From: Balneolaceae bacterium | Lineage (GTDB): Bacteria; Bacteroidota; Rhodothermia; Balneolales; Balneolaceae | Reading direction: 5' to 3' | Length of the DNA: 64,000 nucleotides | NCBI GenBank assembly: GCA_017640605.1 | Contig: JAEPQH010000001.1 | Coordinates: 62,001 to 126,000 of the forward strand | Shown here: one piece after another, positions 35,657-45,514 of the stretch | How positions within the stretch are numbered: position 1 is the first letter of the stretch | Layout of the letters: every line of letters starts with the position of its first letter | Notes under the pieces: model-generated | What the model was told of the DNA's origin: nothing | Database searches by the model: none | The model's input: the letters and a program-made list of their open reading frames with translations, nothing else | Made by a program: the position numbers and the translations under genes

Positions 35657-36799
35657 ATGTTCAAAAAAACAGCATTACTCCTGATCATTGCTTTTTGTCA
35701 GGTTTCACTCACATTTGCACAAACTGAATCACTAAAATTCATCATTCGGGTTGATGATATTTTAAATCGAAATACTACCATTCTTCCTCGATCTATTGTT
35801 CCATTTCAGGATAGCGTGGAATCACGCGGAGGCAAAGTAACTTGGGGTGTAATTCCACATCGGTTGATAGAAACAGCTAATGTCGATGGCGTTCTTGCCG
35901 AAGAATTAAAAGCTACCATTACGCGCGGACATGAAGTCTCGGTTCATGGGTTCGATCATATTTGTAATCGATGCGAAAGTACACCTCGTGCAGCCTTTTG
36001 GGGACATGAGATGTATTGTACCACACACAATGAGGCTTTCACCAAGGCTGAACAAACAGCACTAATTCAAGACGGGTTGGCCTTGTTTGCCGAACATCTG
36101 GATTTTGTACCAACCTCGTTTATTCCTCCCGGACATGTAACCGATGCCACTACCTTTGAAGTGCTTTCTGATTTCAATTTAACCTCGTTTTCTGATGATA
36201 CAGAAGCACAATTCATGACCAACAATGTGTTCAACTTTCCAATAAATGAAGAATATACTTGGGCATTATCGCAGGAAATGTATCAACAGAACTTAGACAG
36301 TGCGTTGGCTGACATTAAAATGGCGGCTTCAGAAACCGGTATTTACGGATTAATGCTGCACGATCATTTTACCAGAAGTGGATACTCGAACGGTATTGTA
36401 CTCGACTGGATGGTTGAATTGATGGATTCTTTAAACCACTATTACGGCGATAACATCGAATACCTGACGCTTTCTGAAGCGGTTGAAAGCATTAAAGGTC
36501 AGTTTGTTTCGGTAGAAGAAGCATCTGAAGAAATTGCTGATTTCCAACTACATCAAAATTATCCAAACCCCTTTAATCCAGCTACCACAATTAGTTTCAC
36601 GCTGGAAAAAGCATCTCGGGTGAAGTTGCTGGTGTTTGATATTCAGGGAAGAGTGGTGAGCGCTTTAATCAATCAAAGCTTTAGTGCAGGAAATCATCAG
36701 ATTCCGTTTAATGCCGGTAACTTACCGTCGGGACAATATTTCTACTCATTAACCGCCGGTGGACAAACTACTACCAAATCGATGACTTTGATTAAGTGA
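35657..36799 (+). CDS. Secreted polysaccharide-deacetylase-like (DUF2334) protein with T9SS sorting domain
   Basis: The ATG at 35657 gives MFKKTALLLIIAFCQVSLTF and a signal peptide; a TTG two codons upstream is less likely. The domain of ~270 residues has NodB/DUF2334 features: IIRVDDIL (Asp-Asp metal site), WGVIPH, and GHEVSVHGFDH (His-x4-His-like), with IYGLMLHDHFTRSG near its end. Such enzymes remove acetyl groups from polysaccharides; the true substrate is unknown. The last ~80 residues are a type A T9SS sorting domain (LHQNYPNPFNPATTISF, ending MTLIK). Its 3' end overlaps the convergent transposase gene by 8 bp. Confidence 0.85.
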   Translation: MFKKTALLLIIAFCQVSLTFAQTESLKFIIRVDDILNRNTTILPRSIVPFQDSVESRGGKVTWGVIPHRLIETANVDGVLAEELKATITRGHEVSVHGFDHICNRCESTPRAAFWGHEMYCTTHNEAFTKAEQTALIQDGLALFAEHLDFVPTSFIPPGHVTDATTFEVLSDFNLTSFSDDTEAQFMTNNVFNFPINEEYTWALSQEMYQQNLDSALADIKMAASETGIYGLMLHDHFTRSGYSNGIVLDWMVELMDSLNHYYGDNIEYLTLSEAVESIKGQFVSVEEASEEIADFQLHQNYPNPFNPATTISFTLEKASRVKLLVFDIQGRVVSALINQSFSAGNHQIPFNAGNLPSGQYFYSLTAGGQTTTKSMTLIK

Positions 36800-37547
36800 A
36801 TCTGCTAAATCGATCTTCACCCCATTTTCTGGGATTAGATTGTATGTAGAATCTGATTTGATTTAATGCATCTTCATTGCGGATAATATGCTCGTAATAA
36901 TTGCGGTGCCATACCGGAATGCCTTTCACTTTCCGACTCTTATTTATATTTGTGGTTACAGCAGCTTTATATCCACGGATGATAGCCCCCAGATCTTTTG
37001 AAGGCGATCGGAATGAGCGCTTTTCGAATTGATTATTGATTTGATTTCCATTCGGAATATTTGGCTCTCTTTTATTGCTATGAGGCAGATTTCTTTTTGA
37101 GAGAGCAAGCAAATCGCTTTCGCCAGGCGCTTGCAAATTGCTTTTGGGGAGTATGGGCATATCGCGATTGGGGAGTACGGGCGTATCGCGATTAGGGAGT
37201 ACGGGCGTATCGCGATACGCCCGTACGATTTCATTTTCATTGCAATTTGCCTTTGCTGGATTTTGATCTTGCCTTTTATCAATAATCCGAATAATCCCAT
37301 GCATATGATTCGGCATGATTACAAATTCATCCAAGATTACATTATCTCTTATTTCTGATGTCTTGATCCATTCTCTCAGCGCAATTTCGCCAAAGGAGTT
37401 TAATTTCATAATTCCATCCTGCACCTCACCAAATATATGCTCCATATTCTTCGTGCAAATGGTGATAAAATAATAGCCTGGCCAAGCATAATTCCACGAA
37501 GCAAGGCGAATGGATTTCCGGTTTGGGTATTTATTCTTCATACCCAT
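36792..37547 (-). CDS. REP-associated tyrosine transposase (RAYT, Y1 transposase)
   Basis: A 251-residue single-strand DNA transposase-like protein. The opening SIRLASWNYAWPGYYFITIC is typical of the family, the HUH motif is IMPNHMHGII (His81, His83) and the likely catalytic Tyr is Tyr193 in IIRGYKAAV. RAYTs are domesticated IS200/IS605-like enzymes that act on REP palindromes carrying a GTAG or GGAG foot. Residues 112-135 are three copies of an 8-residue unit (RDTPVLPN) produced by a REP-like DNA array inside the gene. The region between HUH and Tyr is also longer than usual. Frame is intact, so it may be active. Confidence 0.93.
   Translation of the reverse strand: MGMKNKYPNRKSIRLASWNYAWPGYYFITICTKNMEHIFGEVQDGIMKLNSFGEIALREWIKTSEIRDNVILDEFVIMPNHMHGIIRIIDKRQDQNPAKANCNENEIVRAYRDTPVLPNRDTPVLPNRDMPILPKSNLQAPGESDLLALSKRNLPHSNKREPNIPNGNQINNQFEKRSFRSPSKDLGAIIRGYKAAVTTNINKSRKVKGIPVWHRNYYEHIIRNEDALNQIRFYIQSNPRKWGEDRFSRFT
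37147..37226 (+). repeat. Internal REP-like array inside the RAYT gene
   Basis: Three 24-bp units, each GGGAG + TAyGGGCrTATCGCG + linker, start at 37147, 37171 and 37195. The third continues into a 28-bp perfect palindrome (37199-37226, half GTACGGGCGTATCG) that is directly preceded by GGGA, giving a GGAG foot. The units keep the coding frame. Confidence 0.85.
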
Positions 37548-37745
37548 TAGATCATTTTTAAATCAATTCCTTACAACATTCTTTAAAAGGAGAGGCTCCC
37601 GGCCCTCCACGAGTGTTGCAATGGACTCCCTGTCCCATTGTTTCATTTTTGACTGCCGGGCCAGTCTCAGCTTTTGCTGGGAGATTTTTCCAACACTATG
37701 ATTTCCCGTAATCTTTAAAGAAAAATCATTAATAATACTCTCAAT

Positions 37746-37782
37746 AAAAAATGCCCCACCGAAATCAATCTGGTGAGGCATT
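37746..37782 (-). terminator. Intrinsic terminator downstream of nrdJ
   Basis: On the minus strand an 11-bp stem (AATGCCTCACC against GGTGGGGCATT, one wobble) is followed by TTTTTATTG. It lies about 90 bp after the nrdJ stop. Confidence 0.8.
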
Positions 37783-37824
37783 ATCCTGTTTCTCCATGAA
37801 AGAAAATCAGTTTTCAATAAAACA

Positions 37825-37858
37825 ATGAAGGGGGCTGAGCTTCTCAAAGGCCCTTCAT
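37825..37858 (-). terminator. Second hairpin just after nrdJ
   Basis: ATGAAGGG (37825-37832) and CCCTTCAT (37851-37858) form an 8-bp stem 15 bp beyond the nrdJ stop; on the minus strand TGTTTTATTG follows. A weaker candidate terminator in tandem with the one above. Confidence 0.5.
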
Positions 37859-37873
37859 GTCTTTCAAAGTGTG

Positions 37874-40800
37874 TTAGCTACAACCCGATGTAGAACCACA
37901 GGTGATACATTTCATGCACGTTCCGTTGCGAACCATTGTCATGCTTCCACATTCCGGGCAAGCATCGCCGGTGTAACCTAGTTGCTTGGCTTTATCGTAC
38001 TCGCTTTCGTAGCTGGATGTAGCCTTAGCAACCGCAGGAGCCGGCGCTGATGGTGCAACTGCAGGTTCCGGAACCGGTGTCGGAGCAACGGCTGCAACCG
38101 GAGCTGCCGGTTGTGCAGACTCTTCTTCATCAGTCGGACGAAGATCACGTGTCGTGATCTGATCAGATGGTACATGTGCTAAATCTTCTCTTCCTAAATA
38201 AGTAACTGCTAGTTCACGGAAAATGTAATCGATTACCGACGTACTCATTTTCACATGAGGGTTGCCATTTACCATACCACTTGGTTCGAATTTGGTGAAT
38301 ACAAAGGCATCCACAAATTCTTCGAGTGGTACACCATGTTGCAAACCAAGCGAAATCGAAATAGCAAAGCAGTTTAGTAAGCTTCGGAATGCAGCGCCTT
38401 CGCGGTGCATATCGATGAAGATTTCACCAAGCTGACCATTTTCATATTCCCCGGTTCGCAGGTAAACACTTTGTCCGCCAATTTTCACTTTTTGGGTGTA
38501 TCCTTCGCGTCGGAATGGCAATCGTTGGCGGCGAGCAACGTATTTGTGAATAATACGCTCTGCAATTTCTACCACTTTATCCTGAGCAACCGTGGTAGCC
38601 TGATCAACAACTTCTTCCTCTTCTTCCAGCTCTTCAAACACATCGGCCATGCTGTTTAGTGGTTGACTGAGTTTAGAACCGTCACGATATAGTGCATTTG
38701 CTTTCAACATCATTTCCCACGAAAGCATGTAAGCGTCTTTCATGTCCTCAACCGTTGCCTCGTTTGGCAGGTTAATGGTTTTAGAAATAGCACCCGATAG
38801 GAATGGTTGCGCAGCAGCCATCATCTTAATGTGACCGGAAGCCGCGATATAACGTGTTCCAATTCTTCCACATTTATTGGCACAATCGAATACCGCAAGA
38901 TGTTCGTCTTTCAGATATGGAGCACCTTCAACAGTCATAGTTCCGCAAACGTAATCGTTAGCTTCCTGAATTTGCTCTTTGCTGAACCCAAGATGTCGGA
39001 GCATATCGAAAGAAAAATCTGACAATTGCTCTTCAGTGATACCGAGCACATCTTTACAGAAATCTTCACCTAACGTAAACTGATTGAAGGCAAACTTGAT
39101 ATCGAAACTGCTTGGAAGTGCTGCTTCAATGGCATCAATTTTGTCTTTGGTGAAGCCTTTTTCGCCAAGTGACTGTGGGTTAATGTGTGGACATCCTTCC
39201 AAAGTTGCAGCACCTTTTGCGTAATCAATAATGGCTTTTGATTCTTTTGGAGAATAGCCAAGATTTTTCAGTGCGGCCGGCACGCTCTGGTTAATGATTT
39301 TGAAATATCCACCACCGGCAAGTTTCTTGAATTTCACTAACGCAAAATCAGGCTCGATACCCGTTGTATCGCAATCCATCACCAAACCAATTGTTCCGGT
39401 AGGTGCAAGAACTGTTACCTGTGCATTACGGTAGCCATTTTTCTCACCTAAATTAACCGCGGCATCCGAAGTTTCCTGTGCTGCTTTTAGCAGATAATCA
39501 GGGCAAATTGTTGCATTGATTCCGAACGGTTTTACAGTTAAACCCTCATATTCATTTGGATCGGCATTGTAAGCAGCGCGACGATGGTTTCTCATCACGC
39601 GCAACATGTGCTCTTTATTTCGCTCGTATCCTTCAAAAGCGCCTAACTCTCCGGCTAATTCTGCACTCGTCTCATAGGCTTTCATATGCATGATCGATGT
39701 GATTGCACCTGTAATAGCCGCTGCTTCGTCAGAATCGTATGGAATCCCTTGCACCATCAATGCAGCACCGATATTTGCATAACCAAGTCCTAGTGTGCGG
39801 AACACATACGATAATTCAGCAATTTCTTTGGATGGGAACTGCGCCATTAGCACGGAAATTTCCAGAACGGTGGTCCAGATACGGCTGGCAAATCGAATCG
39901 ATTCTACATCAAACTCTTTGTAGTCATCATCTTTGAAGAACTTCATCAAGTTCAATGAAGCCAGATTACATGCAGTATTATCCAAAAACATGTACTCTGA
40001 ACACGGATTACTCGCTCTGATTTCGCCATCTTCCGGGCAGGTGTGCCATTCGTTGATGGTATCATGATACTGAGTTCCGGGATCGGCAGAAGCCCACGCT
40101 GCATACGCTATTTGATCCCATAATTCGTTAGCATCAAGTGTTTTGCATGGCTCCGGCTCACGACCTTCAAGCGCCGCTTTTTCTTTTTCTACTCTCCAGT
40201 ACAAGTTAAACTCACTGTTATCCTTAACCGCTTTCATGAACGAGTTAGGTACGCGAACGGAGTTGTTAGAATTTTGTCCGGCCACAGTAGCATACGCCTC
40301 AGAGTTCCAATCGGTATCAAACGTTTCGAATTCCAGATCAGTGAAGCCTTGTGCCGCTAATTGCATTACGCGCTCGATATAATTCAATGGAACTTGATCG
40401 CGTTTAGCTTGGCGGATTACTTTACCTAATTCTTTGTTTTTTAGGGGGTCGCGACTCATAGCTCCGTTGAAGGTACGTCCTTCAATTTCAACAGGAGTAT
40501 GGCAAAGTTTGATAATTTCTTTTAAGTGCTTTTGGGTGATTTTTGATCCGGCAACCAAGGCAGCTACTTTCTGCTCTTCCTTAACTTTCCAGTTGATGTA
40601 CTCTTCAATATCCGGGTGATCCAAATCCAGAGTAACCATTTTCGCTGCTCTTCGTGTCGTTCCACCCGATTTGATGGCACCTGCAGCGCGATCACCAATT
40701 TTGAGGAAACTCATTAAACCGGAAGAGCGACCGCCACCACTTAGAGGCTCATTAGCTCCGCGGATATCAGAGAAATTACTTCCTGTACCGGAACCGTATT

Positions 40801-41479
40801 TAAATAATCGAGCTTCACGGACCCATAAATCCATTATTCCGCCTTCGTTTACCAAATCATCATCCACGCTTTGGATAAAGCATGCGTGTGGCTGCGGGTG
40901 AGTGTAAGAATCCTTTGAACGGGTCAGTTTTCCAGTTTTGGCATCTACATAATAGTGTCCTTGGGCCGGACCGTTAATTCCGTATGCCCAATGCAAACCG
41001 GTGTTAAACCACTGTGGACTGTTTGGTGCAGCCATCTGCTGAGCAAGCATATAGCAAAGTTCATCATAGAATACTTTGGCATCTTCTTCGGATGCAAAGT
41101 AATCGTTTTTCCAGCCCCAGTATGTCCAACAACCCGCCAATCTGTTAAACACCTGGCGACTATCCACCTCATGAGAAAAGCGCTCATTTTCGGGCAATTC
41201 CTTTAGTTTGCTTTCATCAGCTACTGAGCGTTGCAGCCAAACCGGTACTCCTTTTTCTTTCACTTTTTTAAGTGCTGCCGGCACTCCCGCTTTTCTAAAA
41301 TACTTTTGGGCGATAATGTCGGTAGCAACCTGGCTCCAACTCTCGGGAACCAACACATTTTCCATATGGAAAACTTGAGAGCCATCCGGATTTTTGATCT
41401 CAGAAGTTCTACTTACAAAATTGATATTATCATACGGGGTATTCCAGTCTGATTTGGTATAAAAGCGGGAAAAATTCAT
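37874..41479 (-). CDS. nrdJ: Vitamin B12-dependent (class II) ribonucleotide reductase
   Basis: A 1201-residue adenosylcobalamin-dependent ribonucleotide reductase that makes deoxyribonucleotides without oxygen or a second subunit. Landmarks are [20 protein letters not shown] with its active-site Cys, the phosphate-binding [20 protein letters not shown], and a C-terminal Cys-rich tail ([20 protein letters not shown] then [11 protein letters not shown]) that probably re-reduces the active site and may bind zinc. An Ala/Pro-rich linker (about 1115-1160) precedes the tail. No class I nrdAB genes are seen here. The gene lies downstream of a cobalamin-riboswitch operon on the same strand, tying cofactor uptake to its use. 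Confidence 0.97.
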   Translation of the reverse strand: MNFSRFYTKSDWNTPYDNINFVSRTSEIKNPDGSQVFHMENVLVPESWSQVATDIIAQKYFRKAGVPAALKKVKEKGVPVWLQRSVADESKLKELPENERFSHEVDSRQVFNRLAGCWTYWGWKNDYFASEEDAKVFYDELCYMLAQQMAAPNSPQWFNTGLHWAYGINGPAQGHYYVDAKTGKLTRSKDSYTHPQPHACFIQSVDDDLVNEGGIMDLWVREARLFKYGSGTGSNFSDIRGANEPLSGGGRSSGLMSFLKIGDRAAGAIKSGGTTRRAAKMVTLDLDHPDIEEYINWKVKEEQKVAALVAGSKITQKHLKEIIKLCHTPVEIEGRTFNGAMSRDPLKNKELGKVIRQAKRDQVPLNYIERVMQLAAQGFTDLEFETFDTDWNSEAYATVAGQNSNNSVRVPNSFMKAVKDNSEFNLYWRVEKEKAALEGREPEPCKTLDANELWDQIAYAAWASADPGTQYHDTINEWHTCPEDGEIRASNPCSEYMFLDNTACNLASLNLMKFFKDDDYKEFDVESIRFASRIWTTVLEISVLMAQFPSKEIAELSYVFRTLGLGYANIGAALMVQGIPYDSDEAAAITGAITSIMHMKAYETSAELAGELGAFEGYERNKEHMLRVMRNHRRAAYNADPNEYEGLTVKPFGINATICPDYLLKAAQETSDAAVNLGEKNGYRNAQVTVLAPTGTIGLVMDCDTTGIEPDFALVKFKKLAGGGYFKIINQSVPAALKNLGYSPKESKAIIDYAKGAATLEGCPHINPQSLGEKGFTKDKIDAIEAALPSSFDIKFAFNQFTLGEDFCKDVLGITEEQLSDFSFDMLRHLGFSKEQIQEANDYVCGTMTVEGAPYLKDEHLAVFDCANKCGRIGTRYIAASGHIKMMAAAQPFLSGAISKTINLPNEATVEDMKDAYMLSWEMMLKANALYRDGSKLSQPLNSMADVFEELEEEEEVVDQATTVAQDKVVEIAERIIHKYVARRQRLPFRREGYTQKVKIGGQSVYLRTGEYENGQLGEIFIDMHREGAAFRSLLNCFAISISLGLQHGVPLEEFVDAFVFTKFEPSGMVNGNPHVKMSTSVIDYIFRELAVTYLGREDLAHVPSDQITTRDLRPTDEEESAQPAAPVAAVAPTPVPEPAVAPSAPAPAVAKATSSYESEYDKAKQLGYTGDACPECGSMTMVRNGTCMKCITCGSTSGCS

Positions 41480-41619
41480 GGGCGTACTTCGCTATGGTTA
41501 CTATTGATAGATGATGCTCCGGGCGTGTTATCCCTGTAATAAAATGAGCCAAAACTCCTAAAGAAGTGCTACCAAATATATACGCCTGCAGGTATGCTCA
41601 CAAATTAAATCTGCATTTC

Positions 41620-42194
41620 TTTTCCACAAATAGATTCACTTATCCACATTAGTAAAATTTTAAAAGCCACATCGAAGAAATGGTAAAATTAAAATTATAT
41701 TTTTTTATCGATGTTCACTCAAAATCGTATTTACCACCTTTCTTTAAAACCCCTTTTTTGATACAATTTGTGATGCTTTTCTTACTTATGCAAACATTAT
41801 AGTTATCCACATTGCAAAGATGAATAGTATATTTATATAATAAAAAAAGCAGAATATTTTGATTAAATATTCTGCTTTTAATAATAATATTTAGATAAAA
41901 AATACGTTGTTATTATATAATATTTTTTACTTAATAAGCATCATTTTTTTTGTAATAATACCTTGACTTGTTTGAAGCCTGTAAAAGTATACACCCGTTG
42001 AAATTGAGCTTGCTTCGAAGGTTACGGAATGATTTCCTGCACTCAATCTTTCATTAACAAGCTGTGCAATTTTTTGTCCGGCTGCATTAAATACATACAG
42101 CTGTACTTGTCCCGTTTCTGATAGCGAAAAACTGATAGTGGTGCTCGGGTTAAATGGGTTCGGATAGTTTTGATGGAGCTCAAAGTTATCCACA
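41620..42194. promoter_or_regulatory. DnaA-box cluster and AT-rich region upstream of nrdJ
   Basis: The 447-bp gap before nrdJ is AT-rich and has exact DnaA boxes TTATCCACA at 41640-41648 and 41803-41811, a near match TTTTCCACA at 41620-41628, and a third exact box at 42186-42194 inside the neighbouring coding region. All have the same orientation. They could mark DnaA control of nrdJ or an origin-like region. No 13-mer array or dnaA gene was seen. Confidence 0.5.
41845..41879. terminator. Strong bidirectional intrinsic terminator
   Basis: A perfect 14-bp stem, AAAAGCAGAATATT and AATATTCTGCTTTT, around a 7-base loop. On the minus strand the T-tract TTTTTTT follows; it ends the receptor-propeller operon. 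Confidence 0.88.
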
Positions 42195-43267
42195 GGGTGT
42201 GTAGATTCTTCGGCAATAGAAGTAGACATTTCGTAATCAAAATGGATATCGCCGGGTATGATTCCGGAATCAAAACTTCCGACAAGCGATCCATCTTCTG
42301 AGTAGTATCGAACTTCACCGGCATTGGTAAATGATTTTGCATCAGCGGTAAAGAACAAGTTATTTACCGCATCGTAATTGAAGCTGTAAAAACTTCCTGC
42401 AATCAAAGTGTCTGCAACTACTTCTAGATCATCAAGATTTACTCTTCTGATTCCACCGCTATTTATATAGAGATTATTAGTTTCTGATACGATGGCAAGA
42501 TCATTTCCCGCAGAAGAAACCTCTATTGAAGCCACCACTTGTCCGGTGCTTGGATTTATTTTATGAACACCACCGGGACGTGAAGTGCCCGGAATCAAAT
42601 TAAAATCGTCGTCAAAATCGCCAGAATAACCGGTTGCCACCACCCATAGCATTCCTTCATTATCGAGCACCATGCTAGCCGGACCTCTACTCACTATGAT
42701 CGTATCAACAACGGTATGTGTGGTGATATCTACTTTAAAAATAGTACTGTCGGCACCAAAGCCGTTGTTTGCCACAAATACAAAGTCGTTTACTCGGAGC
42801 ATTTGATCTGGATTTCGTCCCACTTTAATAGTGTCACTTAATACAGTTTTTGTGTTCAAATCCACTATCAAAACATGATTTCCAAACAAATCGGTGATAT
42901 ATGCTTTATTGTTTCCGATTGGAAGTATTTCTCTCGGACTTGAACCGGCTCCAAGTGTTATTTGTCCGGTTTGTTGAAAGGTATCCGGATTGGTGATTAC
43001 TACTTTTTGTGAATTATTCACCACGATATATAGCTGATCATCAATTTCGGTGATTGACTGAACAACATCCCCGAGCCCTACTCCATTTGCATTCAGGAAT
43101 ACACCATCGGTTGCAGTTTTAGTGGCAAAATCAAAAGCGGTGATGGTAGCATTACCGGAGCCAAAATTCCCTTCATTACCAATGAGTACCCGTTCAAGCG
43201 TTTGTTGGCCTACCACTGATGTTGATATCAACAAGAAAGCAGACAGTAAAAAAGTAGCTTTGTTCAT
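41927..43267 (-). CDS. Secreted YncE-like beta-propeller with T9SS sorting domain, possible BtuG-like B12-binding protein
   Basis: A 446-residue protein with a signal peptide (MNKATFLLSAFLLISTSVVG). The body has ~7 repeated blades such as DQLYIVVNNSQKVVITNPDT, KAYITDLFGNHVLIVDLNTK and DFVFVANNGFGADSTIFKVD, the YncE/DUF5074 propeller pattern. The last ~80 residues are a T9SS type A sorting domain (LHQNYPNPFNPSTTISFSL, ending MMLIK). It starts 3 bp after the BtuB-like receptor gene and shares its cobalamin riboswitch. In Bacteroides, the BtuG propeller lipoprotein captures B12 for BtuB, so this protein is a good candidate for an equivalent with a different anchor. B12 binding is inferred, not shown. 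Confidence 0.75.
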   Translation of the reverse strand: MNKATFLLSAFLLISTSVVGQQTLERVLIGNEGNFGSGNATITAFDFATKTATDGVFLNANGVGLGDVVQSITEIDDQLYIVVNNSQKVVITNPDTFQQTGQITLGAGSSPREILPIGNNKAYITDLFGNHVLIVDLNTKTVLSDTIKVGRNPDQMLRVNDFVFVANNGFGADSTIFKVDITTHTVVDTIIVSRGPASMVLDNEGMLWVVATGYSGDFDDDFNLIPGTSRPGGVHKINPSTGQVVASIEVSSAGNDLAIVSETNNLYINSGGIRRVNLDDLEVVADTLIAGSFYSFNYDAVNNLFFTADAKSFTNAGEVRYYSEDGSLVGSFDSGIIPGDIHFDYEMSTSIAEESTHPVDNFELHQNYPNPFNPSTTISFSLSETGQVQLYVFNAAGQKIAQLVNERLSAGNHSVTFEASSISTGVYFYRLQTSQGIITKKMMLIK

Positions 43268-43270
43268 TCG

Positions 43271-45205
43271 TTAGTTTGTTTTGAGGTTAGTTGTAAAAGT
43301 TAGGTTAAAATGAGTACCCGGCATGGGATAGTCCCGAATTATTGAATAGCGCTCATCAAGCAGATTCCTGATACCGAGCAAGATTTGATGTTTACCTAAT
43401 GACGTTTCAACTGATAAGCTACCTGTTACATCCAGCGTGTTGTAAGCAGGTAAGGGATCGAAAGGTGAACTATGATCGCTTGTCGTGAAACGTTCATCGA
43501 TATACGCAAAAAGAACCGTAGCCGAGAATGACTTTACTTGGATGGTTGCATGGCCTTTATACTGCCTTTCGGGGGTGTAAATCAATTGTTTATCGACTGC
43601 ACGATCATTTTCGAATCGCGCTTGGTTGATGGATGCCAGTGCCTGATTTAATGACCCGCCCAGTAGAATTTCTACTGGATTTAAGTCGATTTGTGAACTA
43701 ACTGTAAGCTCTACCCCGCTAATAGCTAACGATTCTATATTCTGTGGTGCGCTCTGCCCGTTTGATTGAGGGAGCCAGCGAATGCCATTATTTACATCGG
43801 CAGTATAAACGGTTAATTCAGTATTCGATGTAACCCGCTGCCGATTCAAGCGGAATTCAATCGAGGATTCTGCTTTAATCATGGTTTCGGGCTGCAAGTT
43901 TGGATCACCCAGCACCGGCCAGTATAAATCGTTGAAGGTTGGTGTGGTAAAATTTCGACTTACCGTGGATTTCAAAAATAACTGATCCTTTATTAGCGAA
44001 TAATTCGCACCTAATTGCGCGGTGTGAGCATTTCCAAAATCAGAATAGGAATCCAATCGAACGCCCGGATATATGAAAAGGTGCTTTACCGGCATCCAAA
44101 CAGATTGAAGATTAAGCGAAAGTTGATTCCTGGCAACATCAGCGGGATACTCAGAACTTCGAACTTCTGCCCTGCTAAGTTGAATAGCTCCAATAGTTTG
44201 CAATTTTGGATTAATGGAGCTACTCACTGAGGCGTCTAAAGAAAATAAATCGGTAGAGCTTAAACTGTTTATCTGTGCTGCATCATCCACATAATCGAGA
44301 TCTTGAGTTGAAACGTAGGAAGAAATTCTTAGCCTCTGTTTATCAAACTGTCGCTTCCATGTTGTTACCCATCGGACAAAACGATCGTCTTGTTGTGCGG
44401 AATTACTTTGTGAAGAAATTCCGCCTGGTATCTGATTTATAGAATCCAACATCCAAAGCTTTGTGTAAAACACATCTTGCTCACCTTCCCGCTCTAAACC
44501 AATGATTACCGTAGCCGATTCTGTTCGATTGTGCTCTCTTTTCTTTTTAACATCAACAAAACCAACGGCTTCGTTGCTGAATACTCTGGTCTGATATTCA
44601 AAATCATTATCTGCATTTCGGAAACCGGCTAAAACCTGCACGTTCCAATCTTTTATTTGTTGGCCGGCCTTCACCGAATACGCATTGGTGCCGTAGCTTC
44701 CTGTTGAATACTGCACTCCCACACCTTTTGTTGGTTGCGCGGTTTTGATAGCTACGGTTCCGCCTCCCTTTTCCCCAAATGATGCATTTGAAGCACCGGC
44801 ACTTACAGCCACCGATTGAATAGCGATTGTTGGTATCAGGCTTAAATCGGTAACACCGAGCATCGGATGATTGAGTGGAAATCCATTCCAGATTACCTGA
44901 GTTTGTGAGGCTGAAAATCCACGCGAAGAAAAAGTGGAGAGTCCGCCCGGACCGGCATCCCGAACGTAAATTGGGGTTAGTGCTTGTAAAAGACCGGACA
45001 GATTGGTTGTAGAAATTCGCTGAATTTGCAACGAATCGATTCGCTGTACAGCTACAGCTTGATAAGAATCCTCAACATCCACACGAGTGGCTTGCACTCG
45101 TATCTCATCCATCCACAGCGAGTCGGTGGCGGTTTGTGCGATAGTTTTTTGTACCGATAGTAAGAGACCACAGGCTATTATTACCCGTGCATAGGTTGAT
45201 TTCAT
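43271..45205 (-). CDS. btuB: TonB-dependent outer-membrane cobalamin receptor
   Basis: The ATG at 45205 gives MKSTYARVIIACGLLLSVQK and a signal peptide; longer frames run into the riboswitch and are rejected. About 644 residues: plug domain (LLQALTPIYVRDAGPGGLST, SRGFSASQTQVIWNGFPLNH) and a 22-strand barrel ending in a C-terminal aromatic strand (GTHFNLTFTTN). The TonB-dependent transporter BtuB imports vitamin B12 using proton-motive force. The assignment to B12 rests mainly on the cobalamin riboswitch directly upstream and on the downstream propeller, because receptor sequences alone rarely fix substrate. Inner-membrane BtuCDF genes are not in the window. Confidence 0.88.
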   Translation of the reverse strand: MKSTYARVIIACGLLLSVQKTIAQTATDSLWMDEIRVQATRVDVEDSYQAVAVQRIDSLQIQRISTTNLSGLLQALTPIYVRDAGPGGLSTFSSRGFSASQTQVIWNGFPLNHPMLGVTDLSLIPTIAIQSVAVSAGASNASFGEKGGGTVAIKTAQPTKGVGVQYSTGSYGTNAYSVKAGQQIKDWNVQVLAGFRNADNDFEYQTRVFSNEAVGFVDVKKKREHNRTESATVIIGLEREGEQDVFYTKLWMLDSINQIPGGISSQSNSAQQDDRFVRWVTTWKRQFDKQRLRISSYVSTQDLDYVDDAAQINSLSSTDLFSLDASVSSSINPKLQTIGAIQLSRAEVRSSEYPADVARNQLSLNLQSVWMPVKHLFIYPGVRLDSYSDFGNAHTAQLGANYSLIKDQLFLKSTVSRNFTTPTFNDLYWPVLGDPNLQPETMIKAESSIEFRLNRQRVTSNTELTVYTADVNNGIRWLPQSNGQSAPQNIESLAISGVELTVSSQIDLNPVEILLGGSLNQALASINQARFENDRAVDKQLIYTPERQYKGHATIQVKSFSATVLFAYIDERFTTSDHSSPFDPLPAYNTLDVTGSLSVETSLGKHQILLGIRNLLDERYSIIRDYPMPGTHFNLTFTTNLKTN

Positions 45206-45254
45206 AATTACCTCAGAAACTTTAACTCCCGAAAGCTTCCCGAGAAATAGATTG

Positions 45255-45435
45255 ATCGATGGCAGGTCTCCTGACTTTTCGCTTAACATCGCCTTCCCGT
45301 AACGCCGTGGCGTAACAGTGGCATGAAGTGGATGTTAACAAGCCCGGCGGTATGGCCGGAATCGAAATTACAGTTGCGGGTACAGTTCCGGATTTACACC
45401 GGATTCCCTTTTCATCTCTTTACGAGAACCATCAC
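45255..45435 (-). promoter_or_regulatory. Cobalamin (AdoCbl) riboswitch
   Basis: On the minus strand the leader holds the conserved blocks of the cobalamin class: GAAAAGGGAATCCGGTG, AATCCGGAACTG, CCCGCAACTGTAAT, and the 3' B12 box AGTCAGGAGACCTGCC (45261-45276). Spacing and order are canonical. It lies 50 bp before the receptor ATG and is expected to switch off the operon when cobalamin is plentiful. Confidence 0.96.
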
Positions 45436-45514
45436 TATTTCAAAGAGTGCTAAAAGGTAAACACACAGTAAGTATGATCAAAACTGAAATATTTTAATTA
45501 TAGACTAGCTTACT

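Larger units (their letters stand above)
37548..37873. other. Intergenic region with terminators and a possible repeated fragment
   Basis: Besides the two terminator-like hairpins listed separately, 37590-37690 contains CCCGGC/GCCGGG words and a TCTCAGC-TTTT-GCTGGGAGA hairpin with a T-tract. A 94-codon minus-strand frame crosses it, with an end like WDRESIATLVEGREPLL. This may be a copy of a dispersed repeat, but that is unverified. Confidence 0.4.

Noticed and set aside
37563-37847. 94-codon minus-strand reading frame between nrdJ and the RAYT gene
   Set aside because: It spans two terminator-like hairpins, has no family motif that I can defend and no visible ribosome binding site.
45206-45289. 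Longer start of the BtuB-like receptor inside the riboswitch
   Set aside because: The extra 28 residues come from the riboswitch B12-box region and would precede the true signal peptide.
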